DNA of 16,366 nt from an uncultured Leptolyngbya sp. Lineage in GTDB: Bacteria; Cyanobacteriota; Cyanobacteriia; Phormidesmidales; Phormidesmidaceae. The position numbers were made by a program, and so were the translations under genes. Under the pieces are notes generated by a model. It ran no database searches and was not told where the DNA came from. It saw nothing but the letters and a program-made list of their open reading frames with translations. The stretch covers positions 1 to 16,366 of the forward strand of contig CALBPH010000155.1 in the NCBI GenBank assembly GCA_937899365.1. Reading direction: 5' to 3'. Of this stretch, positions 1-7,954 are shown in pieces (within the stretch, counting starts at the first letter, position 1; the number at the start of each line of letters is the position of its first letter).

Positions 1-1176
1 GGGAGGAGGAACGGGCTGTTTAACCGGAGCAACAGCCGGGACAGGCGCAGAGCGCACAGCTGAGACAACGGGAACAGTCTGCCCCTGGGCCGATGGCAAT
101 AGCCCCATGAGGGTAATCTCTAACCACAGTCTGGGCTGGGTCGTATGTTTTACCTGCACCTCAGCTGATCGTAAATGCTGCTGACTAGCCAGCAGTAATG
201 ACAGCGGCATTTCCTGGGCAAACGGGAGCATCTCTGCCCAAATGGGCGGAGTAATGGCCACTAGGTCGCGGCGGTCAGCCGCTGTCTTAGCGATTAATAA
301 GTCACGGTAAAACGCCACCAAACTCTGAAGCACCATCAGCGGTTCTCGCCCTCGGTCCATGAGTTGGCGAGCCAAAATCAGCACCTGGGTACCATCGTCG
401 GCACCAACAGCTTGAACCAGAGCCAAAAGGTCCCGCTCGGACACGGCCCCAACCAAATCCCAAACCGATTCAATCGTAATTTCCCCATCCAGCAGCCCTA
501 GCTGATCGAGCAAACTTTCAGCATCCCGCAGTCCCCCTTGGGAGAGCTGAGCCACCAGCTGTAGGGCATCGGGAGTAATGGCAATGGATTCTTGCTGGGC
601 GATGTACTCTAAATGCTGCACCATCGCATCCAGGGGAATGCGGCGAAAATCAAACCGCTGACAGCGAGAAATAATGGTGGGCAACACTCGCTGGGGATCG
701 GTGGTTGCGAGCACAAATACCATCTGAGGCGGCGGCTCTTCCAGGGTTTTTAGTAAGGCGTTAAATGCTGCCGTGCTCAGCATGTGTACTTCGTCGAGCA
801 CATAGAGCTTATGACGGCACTGCACTGGGGCAAACTGAGCTCGCTCAATTAGCTCGCGGATGTTATCTACACCGGTATTGCTGGCGGCGTCAATCTCGAC
901 AATATCGAGGGAGGCACCCACGGTAATTTCGCGACAGACCTGGCATTCACCGCAGGGCTCAGGGGTGGGGGCTTCGCTATTTAGGCAGTTGAGTGACTTA
1001 GCTAAAATTCGAGCGCTAGAGGTTTTGCCCGTACCCCTGGGCCCACAGAAGAGATAGGCAGGAGCAATGCGATTTTGCCGTAGGGCATTGGATAGGGTGG
1101 TTGCGATCGCACCCTGACCCACCAGTTGGGCAAAGGTTTGGGGACGATACTTGTGATGTAGCGGTTCGTAGGCCAT
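1..1176 (-). CDS. dnaX: DNA polymerase III subunit gamma/tau (DnaX), N-terminal part, cut by window edge
   Basis: Clamp-loader ATPase of the replicative polymerase; it loads the sliding clamp in the cytoplasm. The frame is open from the ATG at 1176 to base 1, giving 392 visible codons. Visible motifs: N-terminal MAYEPLHHKYRPQTF; Walker A GPRGTGKT (about residues 45-52); a four-cysteine zinc site (Cys64, Cys75, Cys78, Cys81, in PCGECQVC); Walker B LYVLDEVHML (124-133); and the SRC motif (170-172). From about residue 365 the sequence becomes rich in Pro, Val and Ala, as in the linker before the C-terminal domain. An in-frame ATG three codons upstream (1185) is possible, but the family normally starts MAYEP. 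No intein interrupts the visible part. The C-terminus lies outside the window, so the gamma/tau form cannot be judged. Confidence 0.96.
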   Translation of the reverse strand, partial: MAYEPLHHKYRPQTFAQLVGQGAIATTLSNALRQNRIAPAYLFCGPRGTGKTSSARILAKSLNCLNSEAPTPEPCGECQVCREITVGASLDIVEIDAASNTGVDNIRELIERAQFAPVQCRHKLYVLDEVHMLSTAAFNALLKTLEEPPPQMVFVLATTDPQRVLPTIISRCQRFDFRRIPLDAMVQHLEYIAQQESIAITPDALQLVAQLSQGGLRDAESLLDQLGLLDGEITIESVWDLVGAVSERDLLALVQAVGADDGTQVLILARQLMDRGREPLMVLQSLVAFYRDLLIAKTAADRRDLVAITPPIWAEMLPFAQEMPLSLLLASQQHLRSAEVQVKHTTQPRLWLEITLMGLLPSAQGQTVPVVSAVRSAPVPAVAPVKQPVPPP

Positions 1177-1218
1177 AGATCCCATGCCCTACCCAATAAG
1201 CGGCAAACTAACAGCCAT

Positions 1219-1235
1219 CAAAAAGGCCATGCCTT
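1219..1235 (-). terminator. small hairpin with T-run after the anti-sigma factor gene
   Basis: Read on the minus strand, AAGGC-ATG-GCCTT forms a 5-bp stem with a 3-base loop and runs into a stretch of T. It lies 44 bases past the stop of the anti-sigma gene and just over 40 bases before dnaX. It is short, so it is a weak candidate. If the TATAAT at 1257-1262 is the dnaX promoter, this hairpin would lie in the dnaX leader instead. Confidence 0.35.
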
Positions 1236-1256
1236 AACAATTTAATGAGCACATCA

Positions 1257-1262
1257 ATTATA
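1257..1262 (-). promoter_or_regulatory. candidate -10 box (TATAAT) for dnaX
   Basis: A perfect TATAAT on the minus strand, 16 bases after the stop codon of the anti-sigma gene and about 80 bases before the dnaX start. No recognisable -35 hexamer lies 16-18 bases upstream, so it would be an extended or activator-dependent type of promoter if it is real. Confidence 0.35.
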
Positions 1263-1278
1263 AAAGCTTCAGCGACCG

Positions 1279-1767
1279 TCAGCCCATCGCCATGGTATCT
1301 TTCGCAGTCCATGGACCTGACCACCACCTGAGCCAATTGGGCCAACGGCTGAGACGCTTACACAGTTGAACCTCATTCCCCTTAGAGGACCAGCGCACCT
1401 GATCAAAAATTTGATGCAAGATAAACAAGCCACGACCACAATCACCCATGGTCTCACTGCCATCGCCATCGGGACAGTCATGACAGTCATCAGACATCTC
1501 AAAGCCGCTGCCCTGATCGGTAATAATCCACCAGTAGCTACCATCAACCCTGGCGTACTGAACGGACACATGCTTACTGGGATCTAAACTATTGCCATGC
1601 TTGGCCGCATTCACCAAAGCTTCCTGCAGACCTAGACGGAGCTCATCGCGCATCTGTGTCGGAGCACGTTCGAGCAGCGTATCAATAATTGGATACAGAT
1701 ATAGGGTCGAAGCAAAACTAAGTTTATCCCACTTCACCCCAGTGGATGATGTCATCACACTTACCAT
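1279..1767 (-). CDS. GHKL-fold ATPase, anti-sigma regulatory factor type (RsbW/SpoIIAB-like)
   Basis: About 162 aa, mainly one histidine-kinase-like ATPase domain. The ATP-binding boxes are visible: N-box EALVNAAKHGN (residues 49-59), G1 box DQGSGF (84-89) and G2 box GRGLFI (111-116). Such stand-alone domains act as anti-sigma kinases of the partner-switching type; the sigma factor or anti-anti-sigma partner is not visible here. I chose the ATG at 1767 because GAGG precedes it by 9 bases; an ATG at 1755 and a longer frame from 1818 are alternatives. Four cysteines (C95, C98, C110, C136) include a CxxC in the ATP-lid region and one next to the G2 box. The tail after residue 140 is Trp-rich. 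It lies just upstream of dnaX on the same strand. Confidence 0.85.
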   Translation of the reverse strand: MVSVMTSSTGVKWDKLSFASTLYLYPIIDTLLERAPTQMRDELRLGLQEALVNAAKHGNSLDPSKHVSVQYARVDGSYWWIITDQGSGFEMSDDCHDCPDGDGSETMGDCGRGLFILHQIFDQVRWSSKGNEVQLCKRLSRWPNWLRWWSGPWTAKDTMAMG

Positions 1768-1818
1768 GAAATCAATCCTCAACACCGAACCTACACCCAT
1801 CAATGGCAGGCCCATCAA

Positions 1819-2681
1819 TCAACATGTACTGTCGTCTTGAAATCAATTTGGACAGACTATCTAAACGTCTAAAGTGGATTCTTGTAAACTTTTTCTAATT
1901 ATTTAAATGTGCTAAATACTACAGAAAACTAATAACCTTGTTTATCCTTTTCTAATATATCAGATCTGCAATAAACCAAACTAAAAAACAGGAAAAACTA
2001 TGCAATAAATCATCGAACTTGTAATTTTTTCAGACTAAAAAAAGACAGGTTTGATTCTGTTATCACTTTAAGTTCATCCTCTAGAACATCACGAGGCAAT
2101 CAGTATGAAGCACTGGTAGACATCAGTTTTATTACTTGTAATGTTTTAAGAAACAATTGCCAATCAGATATCTAATGTACGAACAAAGACAAAAGAGTTA
2201 GCTATACGGAGAATGCTTTTATAAACGCAAAGACTTTATTATCTTTACCCCTTACTAACGTAAAAGCTCAGACTCAGTGAACGATTAAGCGGACGTAGAG
2301 TCGTATTTTTTTGCAATAACTAATTAATAACATGGGTGCATCATTCAAGACTCAGTAATTTCAACTAAGTCCGTTATTCGTAACATCAAATCATCAGTAA
2401 AAATAAGCTTGATATGTTCTTAATTACGACCATTCTGCCATTGAGTTTATCTATGAAAATCGACTAAATATATCCGTCGATTGCCAGTCAGGTTAGCGGT
2501 TGTATGACAAATGGCTGAATGCATATCTCCGAAGAAGACGCTGCACCAACAGCAGGTTGTATCGCCCATAGCTGTGGCTATCTAAACCGTTTAGCGAGCA
2601 TCACCGTTGTGAACTGCGCAACACTATAGGTTCAGAACTTTCAGAAATATCCATGCTGCGAACGTGGCTATGGCAGACTCA
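1819..2681. other. AT-rich intergenic stretch without a recognisable gene
   Basis: Two 60-base rows counted by hand (1861-1920 and 2281-2340) have 25% and 35% G+C, clearly below the flanking genes. Stop codons are frequent in the frames I read. The only protein-like fragment I noticed is about 37 codons on the minus strand ending at 2493, directly after an in-frame stop, and I do not recognise it. The stretch should contain the promoter of the anti-sigma gene and the 3' end signals of nblB, but no clear sigma-70 pair or terminator hairpin was found. No tRNA or known small RNA was recognised. Confidence 0.6.
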
Positions 2682-3353
2682 TCATGGCAAATGGGAGCGA
2701 GCCGCGTCGGCGACTATTTCTGATTCATCTTGGGTTAACGCGGTAAGCGTCGGCAGCACAGCATCGGCCTGGGGCGTTAGCAGATAGTTGCTCAAGGCCT
2801 GGGCCAGGCGATGGCGCACTTGCCAATCGTCATTCTTTTCAAAGGCCAAAAGCAGAGGAATACCTCGAGGATCTTTCAGCTCTCCCATGGCACCGATGGC
2901 CGTTAACGCCACCAAATTATTCTCAGACTGCAGTGCCTGCTGTAATAGATCAAACCCGCGATCAACCCCGAGTTCTCCTAAACAAGCAACAATGCTCATC
3001 TGGACAATCCACTCTGAGGTGTTTTGATAGGCGGTGGCCAAATCATCATAGGCTTCCACCAACCGTAACGCACCAATAGAGTCAGCCGCTGCCGCCTGCA
3101 CGTCGGCTTCTGGATCGTGGTAGAGCGCCCCTCTCAAGAGGGTCAGCGCGGTCTCTTTATCTTGGGTCCCTAGGGTGGAAAACTGACTAATCGCAGCGTA
3201 GCGCACGCGGGCACTGCTGTCGCTAATCACGGTTTGAATGAGCTCAAAGGCAACGGCTGGATCAATCTCCCGCAATAGATTTACGGCCCGCAAGCGTTGT
3301 CCCAGGTCTTCTGATGCTAGCTGCTGCTTAATCTGCTCGGGTGAGATGACCAT
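2682..3353 (-). CDS. nblB: HEAT-repeat protein, phycobilisome degradation protein NblB
   Basis: 223 aa, close to the usual NblB length. It is built of helical HEAT/PBS-lyase-type repeats: SSARVRYAAISQFSTLG (about 46-62), DPEADVQAAAADSIGAL (79-95), a third around TSEWIVQMSIVACLGELG, a fourth around LVALTAIGAMGELKDPRG, and a last around DDWQVRHRLAQALSNY. The N-terminal LASEDLGQRLRAVNLLREI and the overall order match my memory of NblB, which supports phycobilisome breakdown under starvation and is related to the CpcE/CpcF chromophore lyases. No clear Shine-Dalgarno precedes the ATG. It begins 43 bases after the CBS-domain gene on the same strand, so the two are probably co-transcribed. Other HEAT-repeat lyase-like proteins are possible. 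Confidence 0.8.
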   Translation of the reverse strand: MVISPEQIKQQLASEDLGQRLRAVNLLREIDPAVAFELIQTVISDSSARVRYAAISQFSTLGTQDKETALTLLRGALYHDPEADVQAAAADSIGALRLVEAYDDLATAYQNTSEWIVQMSIVACLGELGVDRGFDLLQQALQSENNLVALTAIGAMGELKDPRGIPLLLAFEKNDDWQVRHRLAQALSNYLLTPQADAVLPTLTALTQDESEIVADAARSHLP

Positions 3354-3396
3354 GAATTAATGTTTGCTTTGGTATCCAAAAAAGGTTGGCGGTGGT

Positions 3397-3891
3397 TTAG
3401 GCGTACTGCTGGGCGAGTTCACGCACAATATCCCCACGGGTTAGAATCCCAATCACGCGTTTCTCATCATCCACCACCACCAATCGACGAATTTGCTTAT
3501 CGTGCATGAGCTGGGCAGCCCGCTGCAAATCATCGGCAGCTTGAACAAAGGTTACTTTACGGGACATAACATCAGCGACGGTTTGCCCCAGGGCCTTGTG
3601 TAGTTCTTGGCTGTAGCGGGCGGGGTTGGTTAAGTAAACAACGCTATCGAGCAGCATGACATAGGCCGGTAGCGACGCTCCACTGACCTGCCACATCAGA
3701 TCGGTTTCAGAAATTTCACCCACCGCTGCTCCATTATCATCAATCACAGGCAACCCACTAATGCGATGGGTGGCTAGCAGTTGCACAGCATCCTTGAGGG
3801 GCATATCTGGCGTTGCCGTCAGGGGGGGTGCGGTCATCATCTCACCAACGGTTTTAGTCGCCGTTGTCGTTAAGACTGTTTTGCTAACCAT
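3397..3891 (-). CDS. two-CBS-domain protein
   Basis: 164 aa consisting of a CBS pair with little else. CBS1 spans about residues 14-70 (TVGEMMTAPPLTATPD to GEISETDLMW). An insert of about 35 residues follows, containing LDSVVYLTNPARYSQEL. CBS2 spans about 104-160 (TVADVMSRKVTFVQAADD to GILTRGDIVRELA). CBS pairs bind adenosine nucleotides and regulate partner proteins; no catalytic domain is present, so the partner is unknown. The start is an ATG without a clear Shine-Dalgarno. Being 43 bases upstream of nblB suggests a shared transcript and perhaps energy-state input, but that is inference from position only. Confidence 0.9.
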   Translation of the reverse strand: MVSKTVLTTTATKTVGEMMTAPPLTATPDMPLKDAVQLLATHRISGLPVIDDNGAAVGEISETDLMWQVSGASLPAYVMLLDSVVYLTNPARYSQELHKALGQTVADVMSRKVTFVQAADDLQRAAQLMHDKQIRRLVVVDDEKRVIGILTRGDIVRELAQQYA

Positions 3892-4242
3892 AGGAGCAAC
3901 TTGTTAGGGACTGCTTATTTATTGTAAGAAGGTGGTCTGAGGAAAACACGGCTGGTTCAAAGGTCGTTACATAGAGATATATAGCTGCAATAAAATAATT
4001 TATAAGGCTTTAATTAGAATAGGTGTTGCTGATCTGCGGTATTAGTTGAGCTATGGAGTACTGACAGCAGTAGCCGTTACCTGCAAAACAAAATAAAACA
4101 TTTTTTCTTTTGTTTAGTTGACGTTAGCGATAACAACAATCATTCCGTTCATGTGGCTATGGCCTGTTGATGGGCCGTAGAATTTTCCATCTATGCGTAA
4201 GCCTGCCAATAATTTTGCACCTGTGACCCTAATGGCAATGCC
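3892..4242. other. divergent intergenic region between the CBS-nblB pair and the MFS gene
   Basis: 351 bases, AT-rich, expected to hold promoters in both directions. The clearest element is the TACAAT box for the minus-strand genes (3921-3926). On the plus strand a TTGACG occurs at 4118-4123, but no good -10 follows at 16-18 bases. No conserved RNA or repeat was recognised. Confidence 0.45.
3921..3926 (-). promoter_or_regulatory. candidate -10 box for the CBS-nblB operon
   Basis: TACAAT on the minus strand, about 30 bases before the ATG at 3891, in a good position for a short leader. The -35 position is a poor match to TTGACA. Confidence 0.3.
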
Positions 4243-5646
4243 ATGGTAGACGTCACTCAGGTTGCTGCCTCCCCCTCCCAGTCGTCCGCACCCACTCCCC
4301 CATTACAGAAGCAGGCCAGCATGGGGGCACTATGGAATATGAGCTTTGGCTTCCTCGGTATCCAGTTTGGCTGGGGCTTACAGATGGCCAATGGCAGCGC
4401 TATTTTTGAATCCCTCGGGGCTAATCCACACCAGCTACCGCTCCTGTGGCTGGCGGCCCCCATGAGTGGTCTACTGATACAGCCAGTGATTGGCTATTGG
4501 AGCGATCGCACCTGCTCTCCCCTGGGACGACGACGACCCTTCTTCTTGGTTGGGGCGTTGCTTAGCACGGTGGCGCTAATACTGCTACCCAATGCCCCTA
4601 GCCTATGGGTAGCGGCAGGACTGCTATGGCTCTTAGATGCAGCGGCCAATGTGAGCATGACGCCGTTTCGGTCGTTTGTGGCGGACCTGGTGCCAGTCCA
4701 GCAGCAAACTCGGGGGTTTATTGTACAGAGTCTGCTGTGCGGTCTGGGCGCTGTACTGGCATCGGCCATGCCCTGGCTGATTGCTCACCTGGGGACCACC
4801 GGGTCGGCGTTAGCTGAGATGGATACGGCCAATCTTGTTTCGTTGGGCAGGGTGCCGCTGTCGATTAAGCTGTCGTTTTATTTGGGGGCGGCAGTATTTT
4901 TGGGTACGGTTATTTGGACCGTGGTGACCACGCCGGAGTCTACGAACATAAAGCCATTGCCGGTTTCTGAAGACGGTATGGTGAAGCAGATTTGGGGTGC
5001 GATCGCAACCATGCCCCCCACCATGCGACAGCTGGCCTGGGTACAAAGCTTTAGCTGGCTAGGGATATTTTGCATGTTTCTCTATTTACCCCCGGCCATT
5101 GCCCACCATATTTTTGGGGCCGTACCCGGTACACCACTCTACGCCAAAAGTGTTGAGTGGTCAGGGCTGTGCCTAGCCGTAGACAACTTGGTCTGTTGTG
5201 TCGCCGCCGTTGGCATTTATTCTGTTGTTGCCCGGTTGGGAGAGCGCCACACCCACAGTCTCAGTTTGTTGTGTGGTGCGATGGGTCTGATCTCGATCCA
5301 TTGGATTCATCAGCCAGGTTTCTTGTTACTCCCCATGGTGGGGGTGGGTATTGCCATTGCCAGCATGCATTCGCTCCCCTACGCGCTGTTGGCCAAGTCG
5401 ATTCCGGCAGAGCAAAACTGTCTCTACATGGGGATTTTCAACTGTTTTATTGTGCTGCCAGAGATTGTTGCCGCATTGGGGTTGGGCTGGGTGATGGAAT
5501 GTGTGGGTTGCGATCGCATCAGCATCGTTATCCTAGGCGGTTTCTCCATGGCTGTTGCCGCCCTCTTAGCTCAATGGATTCCAACCCAAGAGAACACTTT
5601 AATAGAGGAGGATGAGCTATACCTATCCTCCTCTAACCATGCATAA
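4243..5646 (+). CDS. MFS transporter, SLC45/sucrose-transporter-like (GPH-type)
   Basis: 467 aa inner-membrane protein with about 12 hydrophobic segments after a 25-residue polar N-terminus. The loop GYWSDRTCSPLGRRRPF (about residues 84-100) is the MFS loop motif in the form typical of plant SUT and SLC45 sugar transporters. MTPFRSFVADL (139-149) fits the matching TM4-5 region. These relatives move sucrose or other sugars with a cation; the actual substrate here is unknown. The start is the ATG at 4243. It carries three HIP1 octamers. Its last codons form one arm of an inverted repeat, and it ends 4 bases from the 3' end of trpD, which converges on it. Confidence 0.85.
   Translation: MVDVTQVAASPSQSSAPTPPLQKQASMGALWNMSFGFLGIQFGWGLQMANGSAIFESLGANPHQLPLLWLAAPMSGLLIQPVIGYWSDRTCSPLGRRRPFFLVGALLSTVALILLPNAPSLWVAAGLLWLLDAAANVSMTPFRSFVADLVPVQQQTRGFIVQSLLCGLGAVLASAMPWLIAHLGTTGSALAEMDTANLVSLGRVPLSIKLSFYLGAAVFLGTVIWTVVTTPESTNIKPLPVSEDGMVKQIWGAIATMPPTMRQLAWVQSFSWLGIFCMFLYLPPAIAHHIFGAVPGTPLYAKSVEWSGLCLAVDNLVCCVAAVGIYSVVARLGERHTHSLSLLCGAMGLISIHWIHQPGFLLLPMVGVGIAIASMHSLPYALLAKSIPAEQNCLYMGIFNCFIVLPEIVAALGLGWVMECVGCDRISIVILGGFSMAVAALLAQWIPTQENTLIEEDELYLSSSNHA
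5603..5635. terminator. perfect 11-bp inverted repeat at the MFS/trpD convergent junction
   Basis: TAGAGGAGGAT (5603-5613) and ATCCTCCTCTA (5625-5635) are perfectly complementary around an 11-base loop. The repeat lies wholly inside the last codons of the MFS gene and just past the end of trpD. No T-run follows directly on either strand, so it is not a textbook intrinsic terminator. It may end both transcripts or block 3' exonucleases. Confidence 0.5.
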
Positions 5647-5650
5647 CGGT

Positions 5651-6703
5651 TCAACTTTTTAAGAAAGCGACTAGCTGCTCTAACTTATCCCAGGCAGCAC
5701 CACTAGCAATAATCTCCTTTGCCTTTGTCACCCCCTGGGCACAGGCCGCCTCAAAAGAATCACCTGTCGCCACACCGCCGACCTGGAGAGCCAACGCCGC
5801 ATTCAGCGCCACAGCCTCCTGCTGAGCCTGGGTACCTTTACCCTGCAACACATTTCGCAGAATAGTCATATTTTCCTCTAGCTCACCGCCTCGTAGAGCC
5901 GATATATCCGCCTTAGCAAGCCCCAACCGTTGCGGGTCGAGCACCTGGGCTGACACCTGGCCATTGGCTAACACCGCCACATCCGTCGCATCCCCTAAAC
6001 CAGCTTCATCCAAACCTTCACGACCGTGCAGCACCATCGCTTGCCCCATGCCAAGCTGGTTCAACGCTTCCGCCATGGTGGCAATCACCGATGGATCAAA
6101 CACACCAATCACCTGACCGGTAGGCCGTAACGGGTTCACCAATGGTCCTAACAGATTAAACACCGTACGAATTTTCAACGTGCCGCGAATGGGAGCCACT
6201 GCTTTCATCGCCGGATGCCAACCACGGGCAAACAGAAAGGTAACCCCAACTTCCTTCACAGCCGCTTTTGACTTCTCAGGAGATGCGCTCAGGTCCACCC
6301 CCAATCCTTCCAGGACATCGGCAGAGCCCACTTTGCTCGATGCCGACCGATTACCATGCTTCACCACCGGTAGGCCCGCCGCCGCCGCCACAAAGGTCAC
6401 AGCGGTAGAAATATTAAATGTAGACGCGCCATCGCCACCCGTGCCACAGGTATCAATGCGAGGCGTGGGTAGCGAATCATCAGGCTGCATACCGCCAAGG
6501 GATTGCCCCTGTAGCACTCGGGCCATACCCGCCAGCTCATCTGCCGAGAAGCCCTTTGCCTGAAGTGCGGCCAGGATGGCCCCGGTCATAATGGGATCGA
6601 TGGATTCGGTCAACCAGCCCTGCATCAGCGATTCAGCTTGATCGACCGAGAGGGACTGCTTATCAATGAGCTGCTGTAGCAAACTGGGCCAGTTGGTTGT
6701 CAT
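5651..6703 (-). CDS. trpD: anthranilate phosphoribosyltransferase
   Basis: 350 aa, full length for the family. It transfers phosphoribose from PRPP to anthranilate, the second step of tryptophan synthesis, in the cytoplasm. Visible motifs: GTGGDGASTFNIST (87-100, pyrophosphate/PRPP loop), KHGNRSASSKVGSADVLEGLG (115-135), HPAMKAVAPIR (163-173, anthranilate contacts) and REGLDEA (228-234, with the metal-binding Asp-Glu). No other trp gene is adjacent, so it is a scattered trp gene, as is common in cyanobacteria. The ATG lacks an obvious Shine-Dalgarno. Confidence 0.97.
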   Translation of the reverse strand: MTTNWPSLLQQLIDKQSLSVDQAESLMQGWLTESIDPIMTGAILAALQAKGFSADELAGMARVLQGQSLGGMQPDDSLPTPRIDTCGTGGDGASTFNISTAVTFVAAAAGLPVVKHGNRSASSKVGSADVLEGLGVDLSASPEKSKAAVKEVGVTFLFARGWHPAMKAVAPIRGTLKIRTVFNLLGPLVNPLRPTGQVIGVFDPSVIATMAEALNQLGMGQAMVLHGREGLDEAGLGDATDVAVLANGQVSAQVLDPQRLGLAKADISALRGGELEENMTILRNVLQGKGTQAQQEAVALNAALALQVGGVATGDSFEAACAQGVTKAKEIIASGAAWDKLEQLVAFLKS

Positions 6704-7100
6704 TGCTATGGGGCATTTAGAACTTCAGTCAATAACGCTACTACAGAAGGAATTGAAAAGGCGATGGTGTAGGGCAAACTTAAGAAAGGGGGTGTACAGC
6801 TGTGACAGCAGTGCGGCTCAATGATTTTCTAACACAGCGACAATCTCAAACTGAAAATCAAGTGATTCGGTCAGTACGCAGCTGGGCGCAGGCACTAATA
6901 AGATAAAGCACGCCATCACACTAATTTCAGTTTGTTTGAGAAACGACGACGACTGTCAGGACTTGCGTTGATTGTTATCCTAGATGTAGGACTCTGGCCT
7001 GACGGCACCATGTTCTTCAATTTTGAGCATCCCATTATGATGTGTCGTCGGTGTTAAAGACTATAAACCTTTTGCTATTAACGCTGTGATTAAGGGGCTA
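6704..7100. other. divergent intergenic region between trpD and msrB
   Basis: About 400 bases that must hold the trpD and msrB promoters. A TATAAA at 7062-7067 is a possible -10 for msrB, without a good -35. An imperfect inverted repeat is present: CTCAAACTGAAA (6845-6856) against TTTCAGTTTGTTTGAG (6925-6940), interrupted by a 4-base insertion. No gene was recognised. Confidence 0.4.
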
Positions 7101-7688
7101 ATGAAACGACTTTACGGGATTATTCTGAGCTGTGTACTGCTGGTAGTATTCACTCTCTTTGGCCCCATCTCTGCTAAGGCAGTTGCTTTAACGGTAGAAC
7201 CTGTTGTGGCCGAGGCTGGTGATTTTCAGAAGCCTGATGTGGAAGCTTTGAGAGCCATACTGACAGAGCAACAGTACGCTGTGACCCAGGAAAATGATAC
7301 CGAACCGCCCTTTAGAAATTCCTACTGGAACAATAAAAAGCCAGGTATTTATGTTGACGTAGTCTCGGGAGAACCGCTGTTTTCTTCCCTAGATAAGTTT
7401 GCCTCGGGAACAGGCTGGCCCTCGTTTTTTCAACCCATTGAACCTGCCAATGTTGTTGAGGTGGTAGACCGCTCGTTCTTTATGGTGCGGACTGAGGTGC
7501 GTAGTCGTCAGGCCGATTCTCATCTGGGGCATGTCTTTAGGGATGGGCCAGCACCAACCGGGCTGCGCTACTGCATCAATTCAGCATCACTACGCTTTAT
7601 TCCACTGGCTGATTTAGAAACAGAGGGATATGGTCAGTACGTAGCCAGTTTTGGTGATAATGATATTGTTGCCGCTGATGAAAGTTAG
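7101..7688 (+). CDS. msrB: exported peptide-methionine (R)-S-oxide reductase, MsrB
   Basis: 195 aa from the ATG at 7101. AAGGGG lies a few bases upstream; a GTG at 7086 would add five residues but would place this purine run inside the gene. MsrB reduces the R-form of methionine sulfoxide in proteins. Residues 1-28 look like a Sec signal peptide (MKRL, hydrophobic core, then ISAKA as a cleavage site), so it probably acts in the periplasm or thylakoid lumen. Family motifs: YWNNKKPGIYVD, SGEPLF, SGTGWPSF (102-109), SHLGHVF (140-146) and RYCINSASLRF with the catalytic Cys158. The two CxxC zinc motifs of many MsrBs are absent. The only other cysteine, Cys11, lies in the signal peptide, so the mature enzyme has no visible resolving cysteine. 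Confidence 0.93.
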   Translation: MKRLYGIILSCVLLVVFTLFGPISAKAVALTVEPVVAEAGDFQKPDVEALRAILTEQQYAVTQENDTEPPFRNSYWNNKKPGIYVDVVSGEPLFSSLDKFASGTGWPSFFQPIEPANVVEVVDRSFFMVRTEVRSRQADSHLGHVFRDGPAPTGLRYCINSASLRFIPLADLETEGYGQYVASFGDNDIVAADES

Positions 7689-7809
7689 AGAATCACAGCC
7701 AAGGATATTCCATCTTGAACAGCTATCGCCTTGATTGAACTAGCCAGAGTCAACAACATTTTTTAGCTCAACTGTAATGTTCGAAAAGCCTAAAGGCTGT
7801 GCTGTATCT

Positions 7810-7824
7810 GATACTCCTAGTATC
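7810..7824 (+). terminator. weak hairpin after msrB
   Basis: GATACT-CCT-AGTATC forms a 6-bp stem about 120 bases past the msrB stop, followed by a moderately T-rich stretch. The stem is AT-rich and the evidence is slight. Confidence 0.2.
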
Positions 7825-7930
7825 TGTTCTGTTTGATAATCAACGTCTCGAAAAGAAGATGTTTCGCGTGGATGACCTGTGCCCATAGAGGCATACGAAC
7901 TCGCTCAGTTCTCAGTCATATATTTCTGGC

Positions 7931-7950
7931 GTTGACTCTACTCAGTCAAC
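7931..7950 (-). terminator. hairpin after the methyltransferase stop codon
   Basis: GTTGACT (7931-7937) and AGTCAAC (7944-7950) pair perfectly over 7 bp around a 6-base loop. The hairpin starts 4 bases beyond the stop of the minus-strand methyltransferase. No T-run follows, so termination is only a guess. Confidence 0.3.
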
Positions 7951-7954
7951 ATCT

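Noticed and set aside
860..1057. Plus-strand open frame of about 65 codons
   Set aside because: Lies wholly opposite dnaX, whose ATPase motifs are unmistakable.
1..1176. DnaX intein
   Set aside because: The 392 visible codons read straight through the ATPase motifs without an insertion; the rest is outside the window.
2270..2356. Direct repeat AGACTCAGT at 2270-2278 and 2348-2356
   Set aside because: Nine bases, two copies, unequal flanks; plausible by chance in this composition.
2493..2605. Short minus-strand fragment with protein-like composition ending LSYNR
   Set aside because: Only about 37 codons after an in-frame stop, with no start or recognisable family; kept only as a hint within the AT-rich stretch.
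5157..5615. Plus-strand open frame of 152 codons in a second frame of the MFS gene
   Set aside because: Cys/Arg-rich shadow typical of a shifted frame in a membrane-protein gene.
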